Positions 1 to 6,908 of a stretch of DNA of 11,291 nucleotides are shown here, piece by piece. The stretch lies in contig CAYHCQ010000114.1 in assembly GCA_964355115.1 (NCBI GenBank), positions 1 to 11,291 of the forward strand, in the 5' to 3' direction. Position numbers and translations under genes: made by a program. This DNA comes from JANXZO01 sp964355115 (lineage in GTDB: Bacteria > Bacteroidota > Bacteroidia > Bacteroidales > FEN-979). Below the pieces are notes generated by a model, which was given only the letters and a program-made list of their open reading frames with translations, was not told the DNA's origin and searched no databases. Numbering within the stretch: the stretch's first letter is position 1; the number at the start of each line of letters is the position of its first letter.

Positions 1-48
1 ACCTCCGCCGTGACAGGGCGGCATTCTAACCAACTGAACTACCGATCC
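1..48 (-). tRNA. tRNA-Asp (GTC), 3' part cut by window edge
   Basis: Read on the minus strand, the 5' acceptor strand is GGATCGG (48 to 42), followed by T-A, a D arm with the usual AGTTGGTTA loop, and a perfect 5-bp anticodon stem CCGCC/GGCGG (21-17 and 9-5). The 7-base loop CTGTCAC (16-10) carries anticodon GTC (14-12), which reads aspartate codons. The window stops in the variable loop, so the T arm and the 3' acceptor strand lie outside and cannot be checked. A promoter-like sequence sits just upstream at 62-92, so the gene is probably transcribed independently of comEC, which is on the same strand. Confidence 0.95.
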
Positions 49-61
49 TCAATTGGTAGTG

Positions 62-92
62 CAAAACTAAGTCATTTTTTCCGAAAAGCCAA
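62..92 (-). promoter_or_regulatory. Bacteroidota-type promoter for tRNA-Asp
   Basis: On the minus strand there is TTG (92-90), a 20-base spacer, then TAGTTTTG (69-62), which fits the Bacteroidota -7 consensus TAnnTTTG exactly with the expected spacing to a -33 TTG. Transcription would start near position 55, a few bases before the tRNA 5' end at 48. The whole element lies in the 52-bp gap between the comEC stop and the tRNA. This assignment is by consensus only. Confidence 0.6.
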
Positions 93-100
93 CATCTTTT

Positions 101-2221
101 TTAAAATTCTTTCACAAAGGCCCCATTAATTGCGACCGGATGGCACTTTATTCCCAAAATGCCTGCATCCCTGCACCATATACGGGTTCTCCATCTGCTG
201 TTTGTTCCGTCGATAATAATCTCGCCAACGTTAAAAACACTGCAAATCCGACGAATTGACACATCGGGGTTTCCTGTAATAACCAGATAATCAACCTTTA
301 CTGTCTTTTTCAGGGAATGCGGGATCTTTCCCCGGAGCAATGCGATCCGCGTTTTACCGAAATTTATGATATCTCCTTGCTCCCGGAGCTGAAGATTCTT
401 CATGAACAGGTTTTTTACACCATGGTCACCTTCAAGGTGTACAACTCTCCTCTCCTTTACACCTCGGGCGCTGGCAATATTTGATGCTATTTCAGCAACA
501 TACTGAGGTAGGACTGCAACTGAATCAACGGTCCGGAATACCAGGCATGCCTTATCCTGAGTAATAAAATCGAGAACCAGGCACCCCTTGACATTGTAGG
601 TGATAAAACAATTCTGTGAAAACCGGTTAATCCGAAAGAACAAAAATGAAATTTGAAGTGAGATCATAACCAATAAGGCAACCCAAAGATATCCTCGCTT
701 CCCGGTCTGGAAAAACAGGAACCCGGTTCCGATCAGCACATAAAGAAGTATCATCTCTTCAAATGAGAGGAATATTCCACGAATGGTTGAAAATGGCAAC
801 CCTTCAATTCCATGAATCAGGGTATTCAGCAACCATACAAGCCAGCTGAGAAGACTGCCAGCAATCATGGCCAGTCCTGAAACGGGACTTAAGGCAAGCG
901 CAATAATTCCGGCATAGATGATCAGGCTTGAAAGCGGCACAACAGCTATGTTGGTTAAAAGGAAATAGTTCGGAAACTGATGAAAGGCAAAGAGTGTAAG
1001 CGGGAGTGTTGCGATGGTTGCAGCCAGTGAGCATGCAATGACCGACCATATTTTGTCAAAAATCCATACCGGCGAGACAACAAGTTCATAGATAGGCTTG
1101 TAAAATAATACGATACCTGATACCGCGCAGTAAGAGAGCTGAAACCCAATGTCCATGAGAAGAAAAGGATTGGTTGAAATGATCAGAAAAAGTGAAGCGG
1201 CAAGAATATTGAACATATCGGGCGACCGTTCAAAGGAGCGTCCTGCAATAACAAAACTCAACATAGTTGCGGCCCTGAAGACGCTAGGCGATAAACCGGT
1301 GAGTAAGGCATAAAACCAGATAAAGCCAATTAATATAGTTGTTTTAAAAAACCTCATCCGTCTGTTCCGGCCCAGAAACCCGAGAATAAAATCCAGGAAA
1401 AGGTAAATGATTCCAACATGCATCCCCGATACCGACAGAATATGCATTGCGCCGGTGGCAGAATATTCGCGCCGGAGTTCCGGATCTATTCCCCCTGTAT
1501 ACCCCAGAAGGAGTGCTGCCGCAACTCCAAATTCTCTTCCTGTAAGTTTCAACTGACATAAAACATCCAGTAACCTGTTGCGCAAGACGAATGCCAGGCG
1601 TTGAACCGGATAGCCAGGCGGAATATCGACCAATTTCCACTGGTACGATCCCAGATAACCCTGATGTGTAATTCCCCTGGATGCGAGGAATGCAGAATAA
1701 TTAAAAGAATTTGGGTTTGAATTGGCCGCAACAGGCTCAAAACTCCCATGAACAAGGAGCATATCTCCATGCTGAAGAGCCCTTTCTGAAGGACGGATTT
1801 TACAGGTTACCTGCGCTCGCCCGCATGAGGCTACCCATTGCGGACCCTCTTGCCTGAATAAAAAACATAGATTTAACCTGTAATTATTTCCCTTTACAAC
1901 CGGAGGTTCATCAACAACTCCAAGAAATAACCCCTGTGGCTTTTTTCCGACAAATCCCGGCTTTTCAGTATCGGTATGCATTGTTATGAGCTGAAATCCG
2001 GCTATTAATATGGTGGTATAGATAATTGCGCCGGGAACCCAGCGAAAACGGTAGGAAAAGAGGAAGAGAGAAAACCTGCAACACCCGGTCACGGTTAACA
2101 ACAACACAATATTGACCCAAAGCGGGACTGGTACAGGCTTTTCCAGCATGATCCCAATTACTATTCCGGCAATAAATGGAAATACAAGCCTGAGGAGAGG
2201 ATAAGGGCGCCAGGGATTCAT
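101..2221 (-). CDS. comEC: ComEC/Rec2-family DNA-uptake channel protein with degenerate C-terminal domain
   Basis: The 706-aa product is an inner-membrane protein of the ComEC/Rec2 family, which moves single-stranded DNA across the cytoplasmic membrane during transformation. Residues 1-80 hold hydrophobic segments. Residues about 90-195 are the soluble DUF4131/OB-like domain. Residues about 225-530 are the multi-spanning Competence domain, with the family signature HILSVSGMHVG (260-270) and PSVFRAATM (312-320). Residues about 537-706 correspond to the metallo-beta-lactamase-like domain, but no HxHxDH metal motif is present. The only remnant is the family-like end 'VDYLVITGN...IIIDGTN...GAF' (643-702). 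The ATG at 2221 is preceded by a 55-bp gap after the TPR gene stop. An AAGGAG lies 17 bases upstream, too far to be a normal ribosome-binding site. It is the last gene of the surE-lpxB-TPR-TPR-comEC run. Family assignment is firm; whether the cell is transformable is not known. Confidence 0.93.
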   Translation of the reverse strand: MNPWRPYPLLRLVFPFIAGIVIGIMLEKPVPVPLWVNIVLLLTVTGCCRFSLFLFSYRFRWVPGAIIYTTILIAGFQLITMHTDTEKPGFVGKKPQGLFLGVVDEPPVVKGNNYRLNLCFLFRQEGPQWVASCGRAQVTCKIRPSERALQHGDMLLVHGSFEPVAANSNPNSFNYSAFLASRGITHQGYLGSYQWKLVDIPPGYPVQRLAFVLRNRLLDVLCQLKLTGREFGVAAALLLGYTGGIDPELRREYSATGAMHILSVSGMHVGIIYLFLDFILGFLGRNRRMRFFKTTILIGFIWFYALLTGLSPSVFRAATMLSFVIAGRSFERSPDMFNILAASLFLIISTNPFLLMDIGFQLSYCAVSGIVLFYKPIYELVVSPVWIFDKIWSVIACSLAATIATLPLTLFAFHQFPNYFLLTNIAVVPLSSLIIYAGIIALALSPVSGLAMIAGSLLSWLVWLLNTLIHGIEGLPFSTIRGIFLSFEEMILLYVLIGTGFLFFQTGKRGYLWVALLVMISLQISFLFFRINRFSQNCFITYNVKGCLVLDFITQDKACLVFRTVDSVAVLPQYVAEIASNIASARGVKERRVVHLEGDHGVKNLFMKNLQLREQGDIINFGKTRIALLRGKIPHSLKKTVKVDYLVITGNPDVSIRRICSVFNVGEIIIDGTNSRWRTRIWCRDAGILGIKCHPVAINGAFVKEF

Positions 2222-2276
2222 TGGTTTTCTTTTTCTTTCTCCTTAATCAGGAAAATCGAAAAAGGTAAACCGAAAA

Positions 2277-3197
2277 TCAGTCACAAAATTTCAAAAGATA
2301 TCCACCGGCCTTGTCGGAACCCTTTTCAGAGGCAGCTTTCCAGTCGTTGCAGGCCTCCTGAGTTTCTCCAAGATACTGATGCGCAACGCCCCTGTTGGTA
2401 AGGGCCTCGGGATCGTTTGGCGAGAGTTCCAGAATGTAATCGTATTCATTCAATGCCTCACCGTATTTCTTAAGATACAGGTAGGCAAGTGCCCTGTTAT
2501 GCCGGGAATTCAGATCATCGGAATTAACAACCAGGGCTAATGAGAAATCATGAACTGCATCTTCATAATTTCCGGATGCGGCCTTGGCTGCGCCCCTGCT
2601 GGAATAATACTCGAACTGATTGGTATCCAGCCTTATGGCCTCGTTAAAATCCTGTATCGCTCCTCTGTAATCCAGTTGGTTATAACGACAAAGGCCCCTG
2701 TTGTAGAAGGCCTCGGTAAAATCAGGCTTGTACTGGAGAGCCCTTGAAAAATCCATTTCTGCTTCCCGGTATGCACCCAGGTCGAATCGCGCGAGGCCCA
2801 GGTTGTGGTAAGCCTCCGGAAAATTCACCTTCAGGGAGATTGCCTTGCTGTAATCGGTTATTGCTCCGGAATAGTCTTTGAGGTAATCACGGGCTATACC
2901 CCGGTTATAATAGGGTTCCGGATATGAAGGACGCAATTGGATTACCTTTGTGAAGTCCCTTATGGCCCCTGTATTATCTTTCATTTCACTGCGGGCAATT
3001 CCCCGGTTATACCAGGGTTCTGCTTCGCTGGAATCGATCTGAATGGCTTTATCGAAATCCTTAATGGCCTCCTTGAAATCTCCAAGTTTAGCCTTCAGTA
3101 TCCCTGAATCGATCAACACCTTCTGTTCCGACGACTGGGCCACAGAAGAGCCAGCAAGGAATAAGAGAAGAAATCCAAACAGAAACTGCCTGACCAT
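2277..3197 (-). CDS. secreted TPR-repeat protein (eight repeats)
   Basis: Starting at the ATG at 3197 the product is 306 aa. An upstream in-frame TTG at 3224 would add nine residues before the signal peptide and overlap the preceding gene, so I prefer the ATG, which leaves a 17-bp gap. Residues 1-20 form a signal peptide (hydrophobic FLFGFLLLFLAGSSVAQ). The rest is eight consecutive 34-residue tetratricopeptide repeats with the pattern YNRGIAR...DYxGAIxDFxxAIxLxP. The last one ends in a distinctive cap, ACNDWKAASEKGSDKAGGYL..FCD. TPR arrays are protein-binding scaffolds, here in the periplasm or outer membrane; no partner can be named. The upstream neighbour at 3215-4186 is a related TPR protein with the same C-terminal cap, so the two look like a tandem duplication. 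Both are probably co-transcribed with lpxB and comEC. Confidence 0.88.
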   Translation of the reverse strand: MVRQFLFGFLLLFLAGSSVAQSSEQKVLIDSGILKAKLGDFKEAIKDFDKAIQIDSSEAEPWYNRGIARSEMKDNTGAIRDFTKVIQLRPSYPEPYYNRGIARDYLKDYSGAITDYSKAISLKVNFPEAYHNLGLARFDLGAYREAEMDFSRALQYKPDFTEAFYNRGLCRYNQLDYRGAIQDFNEAIRLDTNQFEYYSSRGAAKAASGNYEDAVHDFSLALVVNSDDLNSRHNRALAYLYLKKYGEALNEYDYILELSPNDPEALTNRGVAHQYLGETQEACNDWKAASEKGSDKAGGYLLKFCD

Positions 3198-3214
3198 TGA
3201 GCTGTTGCACAGTA

Positions 3215-4186
3215 TTATTTGCAATATTTAATGATCAGGTTTTTGGAAGCATCCAAACCAAGTGAATAGGCCATATTCCAGTCGGCACATGCACCTGCAG
3301 CATCACCGAGCGCCTGTTTAACACGACCACGGTTATCAAAGGCATCCGCATAATCTTTCTTGATGGATATTGCCTTGTTCAGGTCGGCAAGAGCCCCCTG
3401 AAAATCTTTGAGCATCATTTTGCCGGCAGCTCTGTTGTTGTATGCAGACGCATTGCCGGGATTGGATTTAAGCGCTTCATTGTAATCCTGAATAGCTCCG
3501 CTGTAATCCTGAAGATAGTGGCGCATCATACCACGATTTGTATATATATCGGGGTATTTGGGATCGAGCTTTACAACTTCATCGTAATTGGTGAGCGCAC
3601 CTTTAAAATCCTGCTTCATGAATTTCAGTGCTGCCATGTAATTGTACGCAAGTGCATTGCTATGATCGAGATCGATACATTTGGCCAGGTCCTGCTCAGC
3701 ACCGGCATAATCCTTGGTTTCGAAGCGGCTTATTCCCTTTACAAAGTAGGCTTTTGCAAAGTTCGGCTCCAGTTTGATGGCCTCGGTGGCATCAGAAATT
3801 GCTGCCGGGTAATTTGACTGCATCATGTAGGAGTAACCTCGCTTCATATAGGTATTGGCGTTTTTTTTCAGATTAAGCGACTGGGAATAGTCGTTGATGG
3901 CTCCCTGATAATCGCCTGCCATGCCTTTTTTGCATCCTGCATTGAACAGGTCCATAGCCTGCTGTTCCTTGGGGTCGGTGATGGTTTTTGCAGGGAAAAT
4001 GGTTTTATACAATTCCTCCTTGGAATATTTTTTCAGCTGCTTCTTATCGGGGTTGTTTGTATCGGGTTTCACCGGATTGATCTTCACTACCTTTTTCTGA
4101 CTTTGAATCGGAGGCTGATTCTGGGCGTAGGCATAGGAGGAGGCCAGAAATAACACAATAAGGGCAATCGATTTAATCACTTTCAT
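3215..4186 (-). CDS. secreted TPR-repeat protein (seven repeats), paralogue of downstream gene
   Basis: The product is 323 aa. Residues 1-21 are a signal peptide (IALIVLFLASSYAYAQ). Residues about 22-75 are a polar, lysine- and proline-rich linker with no visible fold. From about residue 80 there are seven TPR units (GDYQGAINDYSQSL, DYAGAEQDLAKCI, DFKGALTNYDEVV, DYSGAIQDYNEAL and so on), closing with ACADWNMAYSLGLDAS...IKYCK. This terminal cap resembles that of the adjacent TPR gene (ACxDWxxAxxxG...KxC), which supports common origin. The linker distinguishes the two. The start ATG lies 27 bp after the lpxB stop, and that gap contains an imperfect palindrome. The role is unknown: TPR structure implies protein binding outside the cytoplasm. 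Confidence 0.88.
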   Translation of the reverse strand: MKVIKSIALIVLFLASSYAYAQNQPPIQSQKKVVKINPVKPDTNNPDKKQLKKYSKEELYKTIFPAKTITDPKEQQAMDLFNAGCKKGMAGDYQGAINDYSQSLNLKKNANTYMKRGYSYMMQSNYPAAISDATEAIKLEPNFAKAYFVKGISRFETKDYAGAEQDLAKCIDLDHSNALAYNYMAALKFMKQDFKGALTNYDEVVKLDPKYPDIYTNRGMMRHYLQDYSGAIQDYNEALKSNPGNASAYNNRAAGKMMLKDFQGALADLNKAISIKKDYADAFDNRGRVKQALGDAAGACADWNMAYSLGLDASKNLIIKYCK

Positions 4187-4199
4187 GGATTTTCTTTTG

Positions 4200-4213
4200 G
4201 TTAACTAGTAAAC
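4200..4213. repeat. 14-bp imperfect palindrome between lpxB and TPR gene
   Basis: GTTAACTAGTAAAC reads nearly the same on both strands, with one mismatched symmetric pair. It fills half of the 27-bp gap between lpxB and the TPR gene. It could be an operator or may be chance in AT-rich sequence. No promoter match was found beside it. Confidence 0.3.
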
Positions 4214-5335
4214 TCATTTCTCCCTCAAATATTGTACCATGAGCCCTGCTGTTCGTTTGGCAGCACCCGGCCCTCCCAGTTTCTGCTTCACATCTTCATA
4301 CCCTGCTAAAATCCCCTGCCTGATGTTTTCATCGTCAAGAACCTGCCTCAGAGTGCGTTCAAGATTTTCTGGTGAAAGCTCATCCTGAATCAGTTCTGTA
4401 ACGACTGGTTTATTGGCAATAAGATTTACCAGAGAGATATAATTCACATTTACAATCCGCCTGGCAACCATGTAGGAAAGAGCATTGCCTTTATAGCAAA
4501 CAACCTGAGGTATGCCAAAGAGGGCCGTTTCAAGTGTAGCGGTGCCTGAAGTTACCAACGCTGCAGATGAGTGGCTCAGCAAATCGTATGTCTGCCCTTT
4601 GACCAGTTGTATCCCGGCTTTATCTGTGTATTTCCCATAAAAATCAGCCTCAATTGACGGAGCCCCGGCGATCACAAACTGGTAGCCCGGGAAGGCCTCC
4701 TTGACCGATAGCATCTCCGTCAGCATTTTGCCGATCTCCATCTTACGGCTGCCAGGTAAAAGCGCAATGATGGGCTGATCCTCAAGGTGATTTCTATCGA
4801 GAAAACTTGCCCGGCTGTTGAGTTCCATCCCCTTATAAATCACATCAAGCAGCGGGTGTCCTACAAAGTCAACAGGATAATTAAACCGTGCATAGAATTC
4901 TTTTTCAAAAGGGAGGATAACAAACATCTTATCGACGCAGGCCTTGACTTTTTTAACACGGGAGGAATGCCAGGCCCACAGTTGTGGGGAGATATAATAA
5001 AATACCCGGATTCCCTGTTCGGAAGCAAATTTCGCCATGCGCAGGTTAAACCCCGGATAATCAATGAGTAGAAGCACATCGGGCTTGAATGCAACAAGAT
5101 CGGACTTACAAAAACGAAAATTACGAAGAATGTCGGGGAGATGAGAGACAACCTCAGCAAAACCCATGAAGGCAAGGTCGCGGTAGTGCTTAACAAGCTC
5201 ACCTCCCTGCTGCTGCATGAGATTTCCGCCCCAGCAACGGAACTGAGCACCGGGATCCGACTCCTTCAGCTCTTTCATCAGATTCGATGCATGAAGGTCG
5301 CCTGAGGCCTCACCGGCTATGACATAGTACCGCAT
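4214..5335 (-). CDS. lpxB: lipid-A-disaccharide synthase
   Basis: The 373-aa product matches LpxB, the GT-B/GT19 glycosyltransferase that joins UDP-2,3-diacylglucosamine and lipid X to give the lipid A disaccharide-1-phosphate at the inner face of the cytoplasmic membrane. Diagnostic motifs are GEASGD (8-13) near the N-terminus, the LIDYPGFN stretch with a conserved Asp (92), YISPQLWAW (114-122), FVGHPLLD (157-164), LLPGSRKMEI (192-201) and GTATLETALFGIP toward the C-terminus, which is in the nucleotide-sugar site. Length is normal for the family. Its ATG overlaps the surE TAA by one base (TAATG), which implies translational coupling. The usual lpxA, lpxD and fabZ partners are not in the window; the surE association is a Bacteroidota-style arrangement. 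Confidence 0.96.
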   Translation of the reverse strand: MRYYVIAGEASGDLHASNLMKELKESDPGAQFRCWGGNLMQQQGGELVKHYRDLAFMGFAEVVSHLPDILRNFRFCKSDLVAFKPDVLLLIDYPGFNLRMAKFASEQGIRVFYYISPQLWAWHSSRVKKVKACVDKMFVILPFEKEFYARFNYPVDFVGHPLLDVIYKGMELNSRASFLDRNHLEDQPIIALLPGSRKMEIGKMLTEMLSVKEAFPGYQFVIAGAPSIEADFYGKYTDKAGIQLVKGQTYDLLSHSSAALVTSGTATLETALFGIPQVVCYKGNALSYMVARRIVNVNYISLVNLIANKPVVTELIQDELSPENLERTLRQVLDDENIRQGILAGYEDVKQKLGGPGAAKRTAGLMVQYLREK

Positions 5336-6099
5336 TAAAACCAGGTTTTAAGAGTTTCCAGCGCCCGGGTGGCAGTAAAGTCGAACTGAACCGGAACCAC
5401 CGAAACATAGTTGTGCTCAAGGGCCCACTGATCGGTATCCTCTCCGTTTCCGATCTTGACGAAAACTCCTTTCATCCAGTAGTATTTTTCACCATGGGGG
5501 TCTTCCCGTTCATCAAAATCCTCCTGCCACGTTCCCTCCGACTGGCGGCAAACCATTATTCCACGAATTTCCTGTTCTGGAACATCGGGAATATTTACAT
5601 TAAGGCAGATGCCATCCGGTAAACCTCTGGCAATAACCGCTTCAGCTATTTTCCTGACAAATTTTCCGGATGGATTAAAATCGGCATTGTGACTATAGTT
5701 TCCCAGCGAAAAGCCAACAGATGGGACACCGGCAAGCGCTCCTTCGAAAACGGCTGCCATCGTTCCCGAATAGATCACGTTAATCGAAGCATTGGTTCCA
5801 TGATTAATGCCTGAAAAGAGAAAATCGGGACGACGCTTCATAACCACCTTGAAAGCCAGTTTCACACAATCGGCAGGGGTGCCGTTGCAACTGTACTCTT
5901 CATAGTCCTTTCCCTTCGAGATCAACTCCAGCCTGAGCGGATGTGCAATTGTAACGGCATGGGCAGTTCCCGACTGAGGGCGGTCGGGTGCGACCACGAC
6001 AATTCTTCCATAAGGCCTTATATAGTTGATCAGGGCCCGGATCCCGGGAGCCTTTACACTGTCATCGTTGGTGATAAGAATGAGTGGTTTTTTGTTCAT
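5335..6099 (-). CDS. surE: 5'/3'-nucleotidase SurE
   Basis: From the ATG at 6099 the product is 254 aa, normal for SurE, a metal-dependent cytoplasmic phosphatase acting on nucleoside monophosphates. A GTG at 6129 would add ten residues ahead of the family start and run into the promoter, so I reject it. Metal ligands match those known from the Thermotoga enzyme: D12 and D13 in the N-terminal TNDD motif, S43 in PQSGTAHAVT and N99 in SGINHGTN. YSGTMAAVFEGALAGVPSVGFS (110-131) is the conserved dimer/active-site segment. The usual glycine after NDD is serine here (NDDS). surE is the first gene of its run, preceded by a -7 promoter match at 6141-6148, and ends overlapping lpxB. Confidence 0.95.
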   Translation of the reverse strand: MNKKPLILITNDDSVKAPGIRALINYIRPYGRIVVVAPDRPQSGTAHAVTIAHPLRLELISKGKDYEEYSCNGTPADCVKLAFKVVMKRRPDFLFSGINHGTNASINVIYSGTMAAVFEGALAGVPSVGFSLGNYSHNADFNPSGKFVRKIAEAVIARGLPDGICLNVNIPDVPEQEIRGIMVCRQSEGTWQEDFDEREDPHGEKYYWMKGVFVKIGNGEDTDQWALEHNYVSVVPVQFDFTATRALETLKTWF

Positions 6100-6126
6100 C
6101 CGCGATCGGTTCCGCCTGTTTAAAAT

Positions 6127-6138
6127 CACTTACAAGTG
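6127..6138. repeat. short palindrome at predicted surE start site
   Basis: CACTT-AC-AAGTG is a 5-bp inverted repeat with a 2-bp centre. It lies just downstream of the predicted surE -7 element, where the transcription start would fall, so it could be an operator. At this length chance occurrence is quite possible. Confidence 0.25.
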
Positions 6139-6140
6139 TT

Positions 6141-6148
6141 CAAAATTA
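6141..6148 (-). promoter_or_regulatory. predicted -7 element of surE operon promoter
   Basis: On the minus strand TAATTTTG matches TAnnTTTG exactly, 41 bases before the surE ATG at 6099. No clear TTG is found at the -33 distance, so the match is to half of the consensus. It would drive surE-lpxB and probably the genes beyond. Confidence 0.45.
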
Positions 6149-6161
6149 GGAATTATTTAGG

Positions 6162-6169
6162 TAGCTTTG
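6162..6169 (+). promoter_or_regulatory. predicted -7 element for the secreted protein at 6195
   Basis: TAGCTTTG matches TAnnTTTG, with TTC (one mismatch from TTG) at 6139-6141 and a 20-base spacer. The predicted start is near 6176, giving a leader of about 19 bases. It faces away from the surE promoter, and the two -7 elements are only 13 bp apart, so polymerases at the two sites could interfere. Confidence 0.45.
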
Positions 6170-6194
6170 AGCCGCTCAATCAGAAAATCCCCTT

Positions 6195-6905
6195 ATGACC
6201 AGAACTATTGTCATTACCATACTTCTGCTGCCGCTTATTCTCGGTGCACAAAACCTGTTGCCTAACCCGGAATTTGAAAATAAAAGCGGCTGCCCGGAGA
6301 AACCCGGGCAGATTACACTTGCAAACTATTGGTTCAGTCCCGACCTGGGAACACCCGATTATTTCAATTCGTGCAGCCCGGGCATGGATTATGGTACAGA
6401 GTTCAATAAACGTGGCGGACAATTGCCCCATTCAGGAACCGGTTTTGCAGGTTTACAGTTCTACCTGATGAACCGCAACGAATACTATGAATATATTGAA
6501 ACTGCCATCGATACTTTTCTTACCGCAGACCGGTTGTACTGCCTAACCGCTTACGTCAGTCTTGGAGAGGCTCCATACGCGTTCAGGCAACTTGGATTTC
6601 TTCTTTCGGCAGGTGAAATAAAATCGAAAGCTCAGGGGAAGCTGAAATATCCGTTCCAGAAACTAGAAAATGGCAGGTATTTGCTGGAAACAAATGGCTG
6701 GATGTGTATCAGTGCATTGTACAGGGCAAAGGGAGGAGAACGATTTCTGACACTGGGAGGATATTCACCGAAGGAGGATTTCTGGAATATTCAACTGCGT
6801 TCGGCGACCGATTCGTTGTTTAAATCGACCTATTACTTTATCGATGACATTGTACTGGAAGAGGTAAGTGACTCATCTGCATGCCGGTGCAAGACTCAGA
6901 AATAG
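6195..6905 (+). CDS. small secreted protein with a single jelly-roll-like domain, function unknown
   Basis: The product is 236 aa. Residues 1-18 are a signal peptide (IVITILLLPLILGAQ). The mature protein starts NLLPNPEFE and continues with a Cys, GQITLANYWFSPDLGTPDYFNSC (39-60), GTGFAGLQFY (81-90), REYIE-like YYEYIETAIDTFL (97-109), YCLTAYVSLGEAP (115-127) and a closing YYFIDDIVLEEV (213-224). This pattern resembles the galactose-binding-like N-terminal domain seen in many Bacteroidota surface proteins, where it usually precedes an OmpA or sorting domain. Here it stands alone and ends shortly after, in a Cys-containing tail (ACRCKTQK). No catalytic residues are evident. A role in ligand or glycan binding at the cell surface is inference. 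The gene is convergent with maf, 3 bp between stops. Confidence 0.8.
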   Translation: MTRTIVITILLLPLILGAQNLLPNPEFENKSGCPEKPGQITLANYWFSPDLGTPDYFNSCSPGMDYGTEFNKRGGQLPHSGTGFAGLQFYLMNRNEYYEYIETAIDTFLTADRLYCLTAYVSLGEAPYAFRQLGFLLSAGEIKSKAQGKLKYPFQKLENGRYLLETNGWMCISALYRAKGGERFLTLGGYSPKEDFWNIQLRSATDSLFKSTYYFIDDIVLEEVSDSSACRCKTQK

Positions 6906-6908
6906 TCA

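Noticed and set aside
2222..2276. Terminator between the TPR gene and comEC
   Set aside because: The GATTTTC copies here are direct, not inverted, repeats. No stable hairpin was found.
3198..3224. TTG start at 3224 for the TPR gene at 2277-3197
   Set aside because: It adds polar residues before the signal peptide and overlaps the preceding gene. ATG at 3197 starts the signal peptide directly.
4861..5250. A 129-codon open frame on the minus strand within lpxB
   Set aside because: It is a different frame of a well-supported lpxB with all family motifs; the translation is Ser/Leu-rich and low in family signal.
6100..6129. GTG start at 6129 for surE
   Set aside because: It extends beyond the usual SurE N-terminus with an Arg-rich stretch and falls within the predicted start-site region of the promoter.
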